DNA from: Paenibacillus montaniterrae
GTDB taxonomy: Bacteria > Bacillota > Bacilli > Paenibacillales > Paenibacillaceae
DNA: 64,000 nucleotides
NCBI RefSeq assembly: GCF_018403185.1
Contig: NZ_BOSE01000005.1
Span: 323,414-387,413, forward strand
Reading direction: 5' to 3'
Positions 1 to 7,058 of the stretch are shown here, in pieces. Position numbers and translations under genes: made by a program. Numbering within the stretch: the stretch's first letter is position 1; each line of letters starts with the position of its first letter. The notes under the pieces were generated by a model that saw nothing but the letters and a program-made list of their open reading frames with translations, did not search any database and was not told the DNA's origin.

Positions 1-321
1 CCCTGCTTCATTTTGACAAGACCATGTTTGCGGATTAGGGCTTGCCGGATCGGGATTGCCGTGTATGCCATTCCAGCAAATATCAGCAAAAGCATAATTA
101 ATATGAGTCAGCTTGGAGCCATCAATATCAGCAACGTTGAAATTGCGACCATATGCTCCCCATGAAGGAAAGTAACCTACAATCTTATAGCCGTCCTCCT
201 GCTGCGTGCTTGCAAAAGCTGCTGCAAATGTCGTCGGACCGAAAGCGCTTACAATAAGTAGTAGCATCGACATCAGCATTAATCGAGCTGACCATTTCTT
301 TCCACGTTTAACCGAAACCAT
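1..321 (-). CDS. GH18 chitinase, N-terminal part (runs off the window)
   Basis: Only the first 107 codons are inside the window. The protein opens with a basic, then hydrophobic secretion signal (about residues 1-33, ending near TFAAAFAS). The start of a GH18 barrel follows: KIVGYFPSWGAYGRN, then DIDGSKLTHINYAFADICWNG. This closely matches the N-terminus of Bacillus circulans ChiA1-type chitinases, which hydrolyse chitin outside the cell. The catalytic DxxDxDxE motif lies beyond position 1. The start at 321 is chosen because a GGGAGAG ribosome site lies 8 bases upstream; the ATG at 329 is out of frame. No partner gene is visible on this side. The family call is confident; the number of C-terminal chitin-binding modules cannot be seen. 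Confidence 0.88.
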   Translation of the reverse strand, partial: MVSVKRGKKWSARLMLMSMLLLIVSAFGPTTFAAAFASTQQEDGYKIVGYFPSWGAYGRNFNVADIDGSKLTHINYAFADICWNGIHGNPDPASPNPQTWSCQNEAG

Positions 322-656
322 ATAACCATCTCTCCCTTCGATTTGGCAAAGCGATTTTAGCGACATCTACCATGCTGCGAACGGTTCAAAAGCAATTTTA
401 CAACGGCATCACCTCATGTATAAAATTGGATGATTATGCAATTGTTTCTTCTCTGTACTTCTATTTTGCTGGATAAATGCTTACGTTGAACAGGGGGGAT
501 TTTTTGTTTGCCGGGGAGAAATTTATTTAACTTGCATCGTTCTGCAGGTAATTTCGCATGAATCATGCATGTTAAAGAGCGAGTTCATCGCTTTGGAGCA
601 AAGCGTTCCTCCAGTCGTTTTTCGGAATGCTTTGCTCCTTTGCAGTTAGTTTTAAT
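322..656. other. Intergenic region between bpsA and the chitinase gene
   Basis: Holds the chitinase ribosome binding site (near 331-338) and, at 595-638, a hairpin described separately. No open frame with a ribosome site was found. The chitinase promoter must lie here, but no clear -35/-10 pair stands out. Confidence 0.5.
595..638. terminator. Hairpin downstream of bpsA
   Basis: GGAGCAAAGCGTTCC (595-609) pairs with GGAATGCTTTGCTCC (624-638), 15 pairs including one G-U. It starts 19 bases past the bpsA stop. The U-tract is weak, so it is a probable rather than textbook terminator. Confidence 0.55.
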
Positions 657-1829
657 TTAGCGATCCTCTCGCGATAACTGTTTTTTGGCTATCATATCGA
701 AGATATCGTGGCCGCAGCCTGTACATCCTTCATTTTTAAGCTGTTCAATGGTCGCAAACTGACCACTTATGCCAACATAGACCTCTCTTAAGCATCGCTT
801 GCAGCGGTAAGTGCGCAATGTTTGTCTCACTTCTCCGGTATACAAAGCATCGTTGAATGTCCCGGAGTATTCCGGCTTCGTCTGATCTGTTGTGCGCAGA
901 ATAAACATTTGGCTGCGATTGGCGATCATCTCCGCCCCTTCGTAAGCGTTGAATTGTGGGAAATTAGCACTGACTGTCAACCCCATTCGAACAAATTCAC
1001 GCTGCATGGCAAGCATAAACTCAGGCGACTTATGGGCGAAGGATAGAAATATCGGGAGTCCCTTCTCCTTCTTCAAGGCCTGTATACCTCGTGAAACGAA
1101 CAAACCAATTCCTTGAAGCGTGTAAGGTGGATCGGTAAAAAAGCAATCATACTGGCTATGCAGGCTTGACGGAAGCGGCTCTCTTAAATCAAGTCGATGA
1201 CATCCAATCGACAATCCCCACTCCTTGGCAATCGATTCGATATAGCTTAAAAACCTTTCGTCAATATCAAAAACATTCACTTTCGTAACGGTATGTCCTC
1301 CATCTGGAAACAAGCGCTGCAGCAGCAAACCGACAGAAACACTTACAAGATCATCATCGCCAACACATAAAATCTTCTTTCCGATTAGTGCATGCTGCTT
1401 CAAACAAAGGATAGCTCGACGCAGACTTGTTTCCGGCGTGCATTTGGACTGATCAAGCTGAACATCGACGGTCGGCCTCAGCGAAAACAACTCCTCTAAA
1501 ACAGGCAGCAAATCCTTTACACTTTCTCTCCATTTTGTATCATCAAGCAAAGCTCGATAAAGAGGAAAATTCAAACCGCGGTAACCCCATTGCTGTTCAA
1601 TCCATGCGAGCCCATTCGTTGTGCAGCGGACGCCGCGTTCCTGCATAAGTGCCCCCGCATTAATCAATTCACGTTTAATTGCCGCCGCCACTGGGGTAGG
1701 AAGCAGCGTTTTGCGCGCTAGCTCCTTCGTTGAAATTCCCGGGTTCAAGTAGCATTCAAGCAACAACTGCTCAATCACTTGAGTCCCTTCCTGCAATCGT
1801 ATATTGCGACTAGCTTGTTCAATGTACAT
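657..1829 (-). CDS. bpsA: N4-bis(aminopropyl)spermidine synthase (BpsA family, DUF43)
   Basis: Predicted cytosolic aminopropyltransferase of 390 residues. BpsA enzymes add two aminopropyl groups from decarboxylated S-adenosylmethionine to spermidine, giving a branched polyamine. Visible features: an N-terminal winged-helix-like region (about 1-80), the family signature GDDD in CVGDDDLVSVS, a Rossmann methyltransferase-like core with FTDPPYT, and a C-terminal pair of CxxC motifs (YRCKRC and GCTGCG). The ATG at 1829 is preferred because AGGAGG lies 12 bases upstream; the longer frame to 1871 would read through that site. The gene stands alone, behind a leader with two terminator-like hairpins. 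Family is confident; substrate is inferred from characterised thermophile enzymes. Confidence 0.82.
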   Translation of the reverse strand: MYIEQASRNIRLQEGTQVIEQLLLECYLNPGISTKELARKTLLPTPVAAAIKRELINAGALMQERGVRCTTNGLAWIEQQWGYRGLNFPLYRALLDDTKWRESVKDLLPVLEELFSLRPTVDVQLDQSKCTPETSLRRAILCLKQHALIGKKILCVGDDDLVSVSVGLLLQRLFPDGGHTVTKVNVFDIDERFLSYIESIAKEWGLSIGCHRLDLREPLPSSLHSQYDCFFTDPPYTLQGIGLFVSRGIQALKKEKGLPIFLSFAHKSPEFMLAMQREFVRMGLTVSANFPQFNAYEGAEMIANRSQMFILRTTDQTKPEYSGTFNDALYTGEVRQTLRTYRCKRCLREVYVGISGQFATIEQLKNEGCTGCGHDIFDMIAKKQLSREDR

Positions 1830-1871
1830 ATTTAAACAAATCCTCCTGTTTTTTCCGTTATATAAATACAA

Positions 1872-1908
1872 AAAGGGCAGGAATGAACATACGTCATCCC
1901 TGCCCTTT
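1872..1908 (-). terminator. Terminator-like hairpin just upstream of bpsA
   Basis: On the minus strand AAAGGGCAGG and CCTGCCCTTT pair, followed by TTT. It lies between the leader and the bpsA start, where it could act as an attenuator rather than an end-of-gene terminator. Confidence 0.6.
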
Positions 1909-1942
1909 AAAATCGCTGACTAAATAAACACCCTCTACAAAC

Positions 1943-1973
1943 AAAAAAATCCGAGCTGAACCCAGCACGGATT
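1943..1973 (-). terminator. Strong intrinsic terminator in the bpsA leader
   Basis: Minus-strand stem AATCCGTGCTG / CAGCTCGGATT with a GGTT loop, followed by seven T. No complete minus-strand gene lies upstream, so it would end a short untranslated transcript that starts near 2171. Confidence 0.75.
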
Positions 1974-2173
1974 GTAGGTGCATAACAATAGCAGCACGAA
2001 GGCCATGATTATTATCCGCTGTTCTTAACTAATTCCGAAGCGCTCAAAAATCCCACAACAAATAAACCACGCTAAATTAGCGATTGGTAACAGGACTGTT
2101 GAAAGCTTCAAGTATGGAATTTGGTTAGTTAAGAACGACCGCCGACATCAACATCTCTCCTTATAAGTGCTTA
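1949..2173 (-). ncRNA. Candidate structured RNA or leader upstream of bpsA
   Basis: Between the minus-strand promoter (2178-2206) and the terminator at 1943-1973 lies about 220 bases with rod-like pairing. GTTCTTAACTAA (read at 2125-2136) pairs with TTAGTTAAGAAC (2021-2032). Further inside, ATTCC/GGAAT, GAAGC/GCTTC and CAACA/TGTTG can pair, ending in the hairpin CGCTAAATTAGCG (2070-2082). A 9-codon ORF (MLMSAVVLN) with a GGAGAG site sits near the 5' end. I do not recognise a known class. It could be a small RNA, a 6S-like rod, or a peptide-sensing leader for bpsA. Confidence 0.35.
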
Positions 2174-2174
2174 T
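2163..2174. promoter_or_regulatory. 12-base palindrome at the leader transcription start
   Basis: ATAAGTGCTTAT is a perfect palindrome that overlaps the expected +1 of the minus-strand leader promoter. It is a plausible operator. Confidence 0.4.
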
Positions 2175-2177
2175 TTC

Positions 2178-2206
2178 ATCCTACTATACGCATTTGAAAT
2201 AGTCAA
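2178..2206 (-). promoter_or_regulatory. Sigma-A-like promoter of the bpsA leader
   Basis: TTGACT (2206-2201) and TAGGAT (2183-2178) with a 17-base spacer, pointing towards bpsA. Confidence 0.5.
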
Positions 2207-2296
2207 GCTGATTGGTGCGTCTCTATTAGCCTAGTTTCATCCGAGCTAGTGCTCATGTTATAAAAGGTAGTATAATGTTGCAAAGTAGGTGATCAG

Positions 2297-2926
2297 ATGG
2301 ATAAGAAAATGGAAAGACGCAAAAATATGATTCAAGCAGCTAAAAAGCTATTTGCTGAACATGGTTTTGAAAAAACTACGATGCAGAAAATTGCTGACGA
2401 GGCCAATTTAGGAGTAGCTACTCTATTTCGCTATTTCCCGAAAAAAGAGCATTTAATGATTGAAGTGATTAAAGAGGTTATTGAACAACAAGTACCTTAC
2501 TTTGAAAAGATTATTCATTCAAACAAATCGGGGATTGAGAAAATTGATGACGTACTAACAACTTATATCAAGTATATTTCGGAAGAAAACAGTGTCTCAA
2601 CCAAGCTGTTAGAAGCATTTGAACTGTATATTGCCTTTATGCCCATTGAAGCAGGTCTTTTAGAAGAAATCAACAAGGAATACGGGAAAATTAGAAACAT
2701 CATCAATGCCATTGTGCAGCAAGGGAAGCATGACGGCAGCATACAGCTTTCCGCAAGCAATGAACTAGCTACCAGCACCTTGTTGAATCTGTTCGGAACA
2801 TCTGTAAAGAAGTATTCATTATACACCATATTGCCAGAGGATGTTATAGTCCCTGTTCCAAAAAGAGAGGAGCTCATTACAGTAAAAAACATGCTCCTCT
2901 CCTTCTTGCAGCAAGGCAAATCATGA
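2297..2926 (+). CDS. TetR/AcrR family transcriptional regulator
   Basis: 209 residues, the usual TetR length. The N-terminal helix-turn-helix is clear: AAKKLFAEHGFEKTTMQKIADEA followed by GVATLFRYFPKKEHL. The C-terminal ligand domain is not assignable to a ligand. The ATG at 2297 follows an AGGTGA site by about 5 bases, and a TATAAT box lies at 2271-2276 with only a poor -35. It is transcribed away from bpsA and has no obvious co-transcribed partner; the next gene (3052) has its own promoter region. Target genes are unknown. Family assignment is secure. Confidence 0.88.
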   Translation: MDKKMERRKNMIQAAKKLFAEHGFEKTTMQKIADEANLGVATLFRYFPKKEHLMIEVIKEVIEQQVPYFEKIIHSNKSGIEKIDDVLTTYIKYISEENSVSTKLLEAFELYIAFMPIEAGLLEEINKEYGKIRNIINAIVQQGKHDGSIQLSASNELATSTLLNLFGTSVKKYSLYTILPEDVIVPVPKREELITVKNMLLSFLQQGKS

Positions 2927-2968
2927 GCATCCCTCCTATATGAAACGATCCATTCGGCTCTCAATCCT

Positions 2969-2983
2969 TTTGATCAATTGAAT
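2969..2983 (+). promoter_or_regulatory. Shared 15-mer operator candidate upstream of the ArsR-rhodanese gene
   Basis: TTTGATCAATTGAAT, with the palindromic core TTGATCAA overlapping TCAATTGA. The same 15-mer occurs inverted at 5141-5155 in front of the MFS gene. ArsR-type proteins bind AT-rich palindromes of this kind. Confidence 0.5.
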
Positions 2984-3051
2984 GCTTGAACAAATTGAGG
3001 TACACTATATACGACCTATAAGCTAATAATCGGGCAGAAAGGATGGTTAAC

Positions 3052-3720
3052 ATGATGACTGATAGGCTAGACTCTGCGAATAGTTTAAAAGAAGAGCTTT
3101 ATCGGCAACTATCGAGAATTGGAAAATGTCTGTCGAGCGATAAACGTTTGGAGATTTTGAATTTATTGTCTCAAGGACCGAAAACGGTGGAAAAGCTAAC
3201 GACTGCCTCGGGTATGAATTTTGCAAATGTATCTCGCCATCTGCAGGTTTTGCTGGACGCGAAGCTTGTTAAGTTTACAAAGCGAGGCACCTACGTCATC
3301 TATTCATTGGCATCGCCAGCTATTGTTGATTTGTTAACTTCCTTATGGAGAATTAGCGAGCAGCAACTTCCAGAGATCGCAAGGCTGAAGGACGACTTTT
3401 TTCATAACTTCGATAATATCGAAACGCTAACGATGGATGAAGTTATGGAAAAATTGCATACAGAATCGGTCATTCTTTTGGATTTGCGGCCAAAAGAAGA
3501 GTATGAAACCAGTCATATTGAGGGCGCGATATCCGTCCCAATGGAGGAGTTGGAATATTATATGCGCGAACTACCTAAGGATGCTGAAATCGTAGCTTAT
3601 TGCCGTGGGCCGCTTTGTGCGTATTCTGCAATTGCTGCACAGAAATTGCAGGCAGAAGGCTTTAAAGCCTATCGGATGGATGAGGGATTGAATGAATGGC
3701 AGGAGCATTTCGCCCACTAA
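3052..3720 (+). CDS. ArsR-type regulator fused to a rhodanese domain
   Basis: 222 residues in two modules. Residues about 10-100 form an ArsR/SmtB winged helix (LSSDKRLEILNLLSQGPKTV, NFANVSRHLQVLLDAKLV). Residues about 125-220 are a rhodanese domain with LLDLRPKEEYETSHIEGA and the active-site loop CRGPLC (Cys184). Such fusions are thought to sense sulfur, redox or oxyanion stress through the rhodanese cysteine. No classical metal-binding CxCxxC is present. ATG 3052 is preferred over ATG 3043 because AAAGG lies 9 bases upstream of it. The shared 15-mer suggests it controls itself and the convergent MFS exporter. Ligand is inference. Confidence 0.88.
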   Translation: MMTDRLDSANSLKEELYRQLSRIGKCLSSDKRLEILNLLSQGPKTVEKLTTASGMNFANVSRHLQVLLDAKLVKFTKRGTYVIYSLASPAIVDLLTSLWRISEQQLPEIARLKDDFFHNFDNIETLTMDEVMEKLHTESVILLDLRPKEEYETSHIEGAISVPMEELEYYMRELPKDAEIVAYCRGPLCAYSAIAAQKLQAEGFKAYRMDEGLNEWQEHFAH

Positions 3721-3735
3721 CTCGCTTCATATAAA

Positions 3736-3784
3736 TAGCCCCCTGCATACCTGACAGAATGTCCTGCCTTGTATGAGAGGGGCT
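3736..3784. terminator. Bidirectional terminator between ArsR-rhodanese and MFS genes
   Basis: AGCCCCCT and AGAGGGGCT, extended by GCATAC/GTATG, form a hairpin between two convergent genes. Confidence 0.6.
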
Positions 3785-3802
3785 TTGAAATCTGGCATGA
3801 AA

Positions 3803-5116
3803 CTACTTTTCATTCTGCTTATGCGACCAGATCACAACTGGAATTAAAAGCAACGACATGAAGCCTCCAGCTAGCGAAAGTGTGGAATAACTGGACGAAG
3901 CGACAACCATCCCGGACAGTGCTCCGCCTGAGGCACCTGCCAAAGCGATCAGAACATCAACACTGCCTTGTGTCTTTGCCCGATTTTGCGGTGATGTTGC
4001 ATCGACGATTGCTGCAGTCCCGCTAATCAAGCCGAAGTTCCAACCGATGCCTAGCAAAGCCAGCGCCAATATAAGCATAGCCATAGAATCGCCAGGTGCA
4101 AATGCAGCTAATAAGCCAGCGAGCAGCAAGGTAACACCTGAAGCGTAGGACATTTTAGTACGTCCAAATTTGTCAACGAGCACTCCGGTAATCAGGGAAG
4201 GCAAGTACATTGCCGCGACGTGAATGCCGATAACGATCCCCACCGCTCCTAGTCCGTGCCCGTGGTGCTGCATATGAACCGGTGTCATCGTCATAATTGC
4301 AACCATTACAATTTGCGTTAAGACCATAACGGTGGCCCCGACCACGATGCCTGGCTTGTGAACAGGTTGTTGTTCAGCATTTGGCATAGTCGCCACGCTG
4401 CGCTGTCCGTCCTTCACACGTTCAAGCTCTGCAATTGCCTTGGATACAATAAGCGGATCAGGACGTAGAAACAGCAGAAGCACAATCCCGGCTAACATAA
4501 AGGCTGCGGATGCCAGCATAAAAGGTCCTGAAAGTGCAGGAGCGCCCAAGGAAGTTGCAAACTTTCCAGTCACAGTAACCAGATTCGGCCCTGCGACCGC
4601 ACCAAATGTTGTAAATACCATAGCGGCACTTATCGCTTTTGCCCGCTGATTCGGCTGTGCCAAATCCGTGCCCGCATAACGCGCCTGCAAATTTGTTGCG
4701 GTACCTGCACCATAAACCAGCAAAGAAATAAACAACAGCGCCACATTATTCAAAATCGCGGCAAGGACCACACCTGCAGCACCAAGCCCACCTGCTAAAA
4801 ACCCGGCTGCAAGCCCAATGCGGCGACCTGAGCGTTGGGAAAGTCGGCCCACAAGAAATGCTGCTGCCGCTGACCCTAATGTAAACAAAGCGGAAGGAAT
4901 TCCCGCATATCCTTCTGTTCCAAGCATATCTTGCGCGAGCAAGGCTCCTACTGTAATTCCAGCAGCCAATCCCGCACCGCCAAAAATTTGCGAAGCAATT
5001 ACGATCCTCATCGTCTTCTTATACAACTGGCGCTGCCTGTCTGGCGAAGCATATTCCTTTAAAGGCTCAGGAATGTGTATTAACTTTTCTTCACCGACAG
5101 TTGAAATTTCAGGCAT
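3803..5116 (-). CDS. MFS transporter, probable drug or metabolite exporter
   Basis: 437 residues of 12-segment major facilitator type. The loop between segments 2 and 3 carries the MFS signature-like GRLSQRSGRRIG, and the second half repeats it in GVLVDKFGRTKMS. An N-terminal cytosolic tail of about 35 residues precedes the first segment. The ATG at 5116 follows GGGAG by 7 bases; the longer TTG start at 5146 overlaps the operator and lacks its own site. The promoter (5211-5240) and two operator-like palindromes are clear. The convergent ArsR-rhodanese gene is the likely regulator. The substrate cannot be read from sequence. Confidence 0.85.
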   Translation of the reverse strand: MPEISTVGEEKLIHIPEPLKEYASPDRQRQLYKKTMRIVIASQIFGGAGLAAGITVGALLAQDMLGTEGYAGIPSALFTLGSAAAAFLVGRLSQRSGRRIGLAAGFLAGGLGAAGVVLAAILNNVALLFISLLVYGAGTATNLQARYAGTDLAQPNQRAKAISAAMVFTTFGAVAGPNLVTVTGKFATSLGAPALSGPFMLASAAFMLAGIVLLLFLRPDPLIVSKAIAELERVKDGQRSVATMPNAEQQPVHKPGIVVGATVMVLTQIVMVAIMTMTPVHMQHHGHGLGAVGIVIGIHVAAMYLPSLITGVLVDKFGRTKMSYASGVTLLLAGLLAAFAPGDSMAMLILALALLGIGWNFGLISGTAAIVDATSPQNRAKTQGSVDVLIALAGASGGALSGMVVASSSYSTLSLAGGFMSLLLIPVVIWSHKQNEK

Positions 5117-5140
5117 ACCTATTCTCCCTATCCTCTTTAG

Positions 5141-5155
5141 ATTCAATTGATCAAA
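5141..5155 (-). promoter_or_regulatory. Shared 15-mer operator candidate in the MFS leader
   Basis: ATTCAATTGATCAAA is the exact reverse complement of the 15-mer at 2969-2983. It sits directly before the MFS ribosome site, where a bound repressor could block elongation. Confidence 0.5.
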
Positions 5156-5192
5156 CGATCCAAATTGCGCAGCATCTAGTTGATGCTATACT

Positions 5193-5212
5193 ATTCAATC
5201 AATTAATTGAAT
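5193..5212 (-). promoter_or_regulatory. AT-rich palindrome at the MFS promoter
   Basis: ATTCAATCAATTAATTGAAT has arms ATTCAAT/ATTGAAT and touches the -10 box, so it is a good position for repression. The half-site ATTGAAT is shared with the 15-mer. Confidence 0.5.
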
Positions 5213-5240
5213 TATAGTCTTCAATTCTCTTTCTCGTCAA
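5211..5240 (-). promoter_or_regulatory. Promoter of the MFS gene
   Basis: TTGACG (5240-5235) and a consensus TATAAT (5216-5211) with an 18-base spacer on the minus strand. Confidence 0.75.
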
Positions 5241-5273
5241 GCTCCTCTCTAAAAATACTATTCGATACAACAA

Positions 5274-5298
5274 AAAAGACCGCTCTGCGAACGGCCTT
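5274..5298 (-). terminator. Terminator after the Rpn tail copies
   Basis: Minus-strand GGCCGTTCGCAGAGCGGTC hairpin followed by TTTTTT, 18 bases after the last Rpn-tail ORF. It closes the rpn unit. Confidence 0.65.
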
Positions 5299-5315
5299 CA
5301 TACAATCAATGAAAT

Positions 5316-5531
5316 TTAATGAGATTTTTCCCGCAACTGATCGATCCTTTCGGGAGAGAAGCCGGTAGCTGCAGCGATCAGCGAGACATCCAGCCCCAAG
5401 TCAAGCATGCGTTTGGCTACTTCTTCTTTGCCTTCGATTCTGCCTTCGATCTTGCCTTCTATTCTGCCTTCAATTCTACCTTCGCGCTTTTCTTCTCTTA
5501 TTATCTTTCTTAACGTTTGTGCCAAACCCAT
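5316..5531 (-). CDS. Free-standing Rpn C-terminal tail, copy 3
   Basis: 71 residues, MGLAQTLRK... through repeated EGRIEGK units to KRMLDLGLDVSLIAAATGF. It is colinear with the last 63 residues of the Rpn nuclease at 5913. It keeps the same layout: a purine-rich AAGGGGGG site 10 bases before ATG. An upstream open frame reaches a GTG at 5600, but the conserved signal points to the internal ATG. By analogy with E. coli rpn genes, where the C-terminal part is made separately (RpnS) and inhibits the nuclease (RpnL), this may be an extra inhibitor. That role is inference; it could also be gene debris. Confidence 0.6.
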   Translation of the reverse strand: MGLAQTLRKIIREEKREGRIEGRIEGKIEGRIEGKEEVAKRMLDLGLDVSLIAAATGFSPERIDQLREKSH

Positions 5532-5608
5532 AATAGCTGCGCCCCCCTTCACGGTAGTAAAGTGGTATTGGAAGAAGGACATTCCCTTTTCCCGCAACAC
5601 TTCACTAA

Positions 5609-5833
5609 TTAATAGGATTCCCGCAACTGCTCGATCCTTTCGGGAGAGAAGCCGGTAGCTGCAGCGATCAGCGAGACATCCAGTCCCAAGTCAAGCATGC
5701 GTTTGGCTACTTCTTCTTTGCCTTCTATTTTGCCTTCTATTTTGCCTTCTATTTTGCCTTCTATTTTGCCTTCAATTCTGCCTTCGCGCTTTTCTTCTCT
5801 TATTATCTTTCTTAGCGTTTGTGCCAAACCCAT
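5609..5833 (-). CDS. Free-standing Rpn C-terminal tail, copy 2
   Basis: 74 residues, nearly identical to copy 3 but with more IEGK units. AGGGAGG lies 10 bases before ATG 5833, exactly as in the parent gene. Just upstream of that site the sequence homologous to copy 3 carries a one-base frameshift, yet the tail itself stays open. This suggests that only the tail is being kept. It lies 79 bases downstream of the Rpn nuclease stop and is probably in the same transcript. The proposed function, an RpnS-like inhibitor, is inferred from the family. Confidence 0.6.
   Translation of the reverse strand: MGLAQTLRKIIREEKREGRIEGKIEGKIEGKIEGKIEGKEEVAKRMLDLGLDVSLIAAATGFSPERIEQLRESY
5721..5780. repeat. 12-base tandem repeat in Rpn tail copy 2
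   Basis: CCTTCTATTTTG four times (5721-5768), then a variant CCTTCAATTCTG (5769-5780). It encodes the IEGK units. Copy number differs among the three tails, a sign of slippage in units that keep frame. Confidence 0.85.
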
Positions 5834-5912
5834 AATAGCTGCGCCTCCCTTCACGGCAGAAAAGTGGTACTGAAAAAAAGGAACATTCCCTTTTCCCGCA
5901 ACACTTCACTAT

Positions 5913-6104
5913 TCAATAGGATTCCCCACGCAACTGCTCGATCTTTTCCGGAGAGAAGCCAGTTGCAGCAGCGATCACTGTCACTTCCATTCCCAAGTCA
6001 AGCATACGTTTGGCTACTTCTTCTTTCCCTTCAATTCTTCCTTCTAATTTACCTTCGTGCCTTTCTTCTTTTCTGATCTTTTTTAGCGTTTGTTCCAAGC
6101 CCAT
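5913..6104 (-). CDS. Internal short Rpn product (RpnS-like), in frame within the nuclease gene
   Basis: In-frame internal start inside the Rpn gene: GGGAGG (6115-6120), 10-base spacer, ATG 6104. The predicted 63-residue product (MGLEQTLKK...) equals the C-terminal tail and matches the two stand-alone copies downstream. Internal initiation is known for E. coli rpn genes; here it is inferred from the conserved ribosome site. Confidence 0.5.
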   Translation of the reverse strand: MGLEQTLKKIRKEERHEGKLEGRIEGKEEVAKRMLDLGMEVTVIAAATGFSPEKIEQLRGESY

Positions 6105-6869
6105 AATAGCTGCGCCTCCCTTCACGTTTTTCACAAGTTCTTCGATATGTGATTCGCCTGTTGGCAATTGTTGTTTTAATACATTTGCCATCCACGCCGT
6201 AAATTTCTGCTGGCTATCTTCCGGCAATTGTTGAATTGTATGCATGAGCTTGCCGAGTCGTTCCAACAGCTGTCCTTGGTCTTCCGTCTGGTCGAGTAAA
6301 AAGACTGCGCCAATCGTATTGGATAATGAGAGCAGTTCCTCCTCGGTGTATCGGGCCACATCAATTAATAAATATTCAAAGTCCAATAGCTCCGTACCAA
6401 ACATTTCTTCATGCCCCAGCAGCTTGCGAAACTGGCGCTCCGCCGTCCATCGCTGTTTTCCGTTGTATAGTACAATTGGCACAATCGGCGGCAGACGGAA
6501 TGACTTTTTACGGATTTGGGCTTTCTTTTCGTCTTTTAACAAGTATCGCCAAATCTCCACCTGGTATAACAACAGGCGATATGGCATCTGGAAGTCTACT
6601 TTCGATTGCATTTCCAGCAGCAAGTAAAAAACAACTTCCTGTCCGTTTAACTGTACGCGATAAACGAGATCCGCTTCCTTGCGCTTGAAGTCTTGAAGCA
6701 CAAATGAATGCGGAATTTCCTGGACGTTCATTTCATCAATGCTGTTTACCCATCCTTTATGCACAAAAGAACGGAGCAATTCCACAAACAGTTTCTTGCT
6801 GGAAAGCAGGAAGCGATACGATGTATCGTGACGCTGGTGAACAAATTCCTCGCGATCATCGGTATTCAT
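5913..6869 (-). CDS. Rpn-family recombination-promoting nuclease / putative transposase (PF04754 type)
   Basis: 318 residues. The N-terminal PD-(D/E)XK nuclease core shows Asp67 in KEADLVYRV and the Glu86-x-Gln88 of LLLEMQSK, the usual Rpn/YhgA pattern. The middle is helical, and the C-terminus carries EGKLEGRIEGK repeats and a final helix. The start at 6869 follows GGAG by 9 bases; TTG 6884 has none. A promoter TTGTGA-17-TATAAT lies at 6902-6930. Inside the gene, ATG 6104 with GGGAGG 10 bases upstream can start a 63-residue C-terminal product. In E. coli this arrangement encodes an antiphage toxin and its own inhibitor. Whether this homologue does so is inferred. Confidence 0.85.
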   Translation of the reverse strand: MNTDDREEFVHQRHDTSYRFLLSSKKLFVELLRSFVHKGWVNSIDEMNVQEIPHSFVLQDFKRKEADLVYRVQLNGQEVVFYLLLEMQSKVDFQMPYRLLLYQVEIWRYLLKDEKKAQIRKKSFRLPPIVPIVLYNGKQRWTAERQFRKLLGHEEMFGTELLDFEYLLIDVARYTEEELLSLSNTIGAVFLLDQTEDQGQLLERLGKLMHTIQQLPEDSQQKFTAWMANVLKQQLPTGESHIEELVKNVKGGAAIMGLEQTLKKIRKEERHEGKLEGRIEGKEEVAKRMLDLGMEVTVIAAATGFSPEKIEQLRGESY

Positions 6870-6901
6870 TCGTATCCACTCCAATCGGATTCTTCTCTTA
6901 T

Positions 6902-6930
6902 ATTATATCGCTTATAGCAATGGATCACAA
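6902..6930 (-). promoter_or_regulatory. Promoter of the rpn unit
   Basis: TTGTGA (6930-6925) and TATAAT (6907-6902) with a 17-base spacer, 33 bases before the start codon. Confidence 0.7.
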
Positions 6931-6969
6931 CGAATGTGAAGGCTCTCTGACTCACGTAGTGACAGAAAA

Positions 6970-7008
6970 ATGGTATGGAAAGAGGGGAACATCCTCTTCC
7001 ATACCATC
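6970..7008 (-). terminator. Terminator of the polysaccharide-use operon
   Basis: Minus-strand ATGGTATGGAAGAGG pairs with CCCTCTTTCCATACCAT, followed by TTTTTC. It ends the operon that runs from 17568 to 7059. Confidence 0.8.
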
Positions 7009-7058
7009 TTCATTTGCTATAGCTTTTTTAGGCTCTTGCTTCTTATGTGACAATAAGG

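Noticed and set aside
5316..5600. 94-codon reading of Rpn tail copy 3 from GTG 5600
   Set aside because: The conserved ribosome site and ATG at 5531, matching the other copies, are the better start.
5721..5780. Possible CRISPR-like repeat
   Set aside because: The 12-base units have no spacers and simply encode IEGK repeats.
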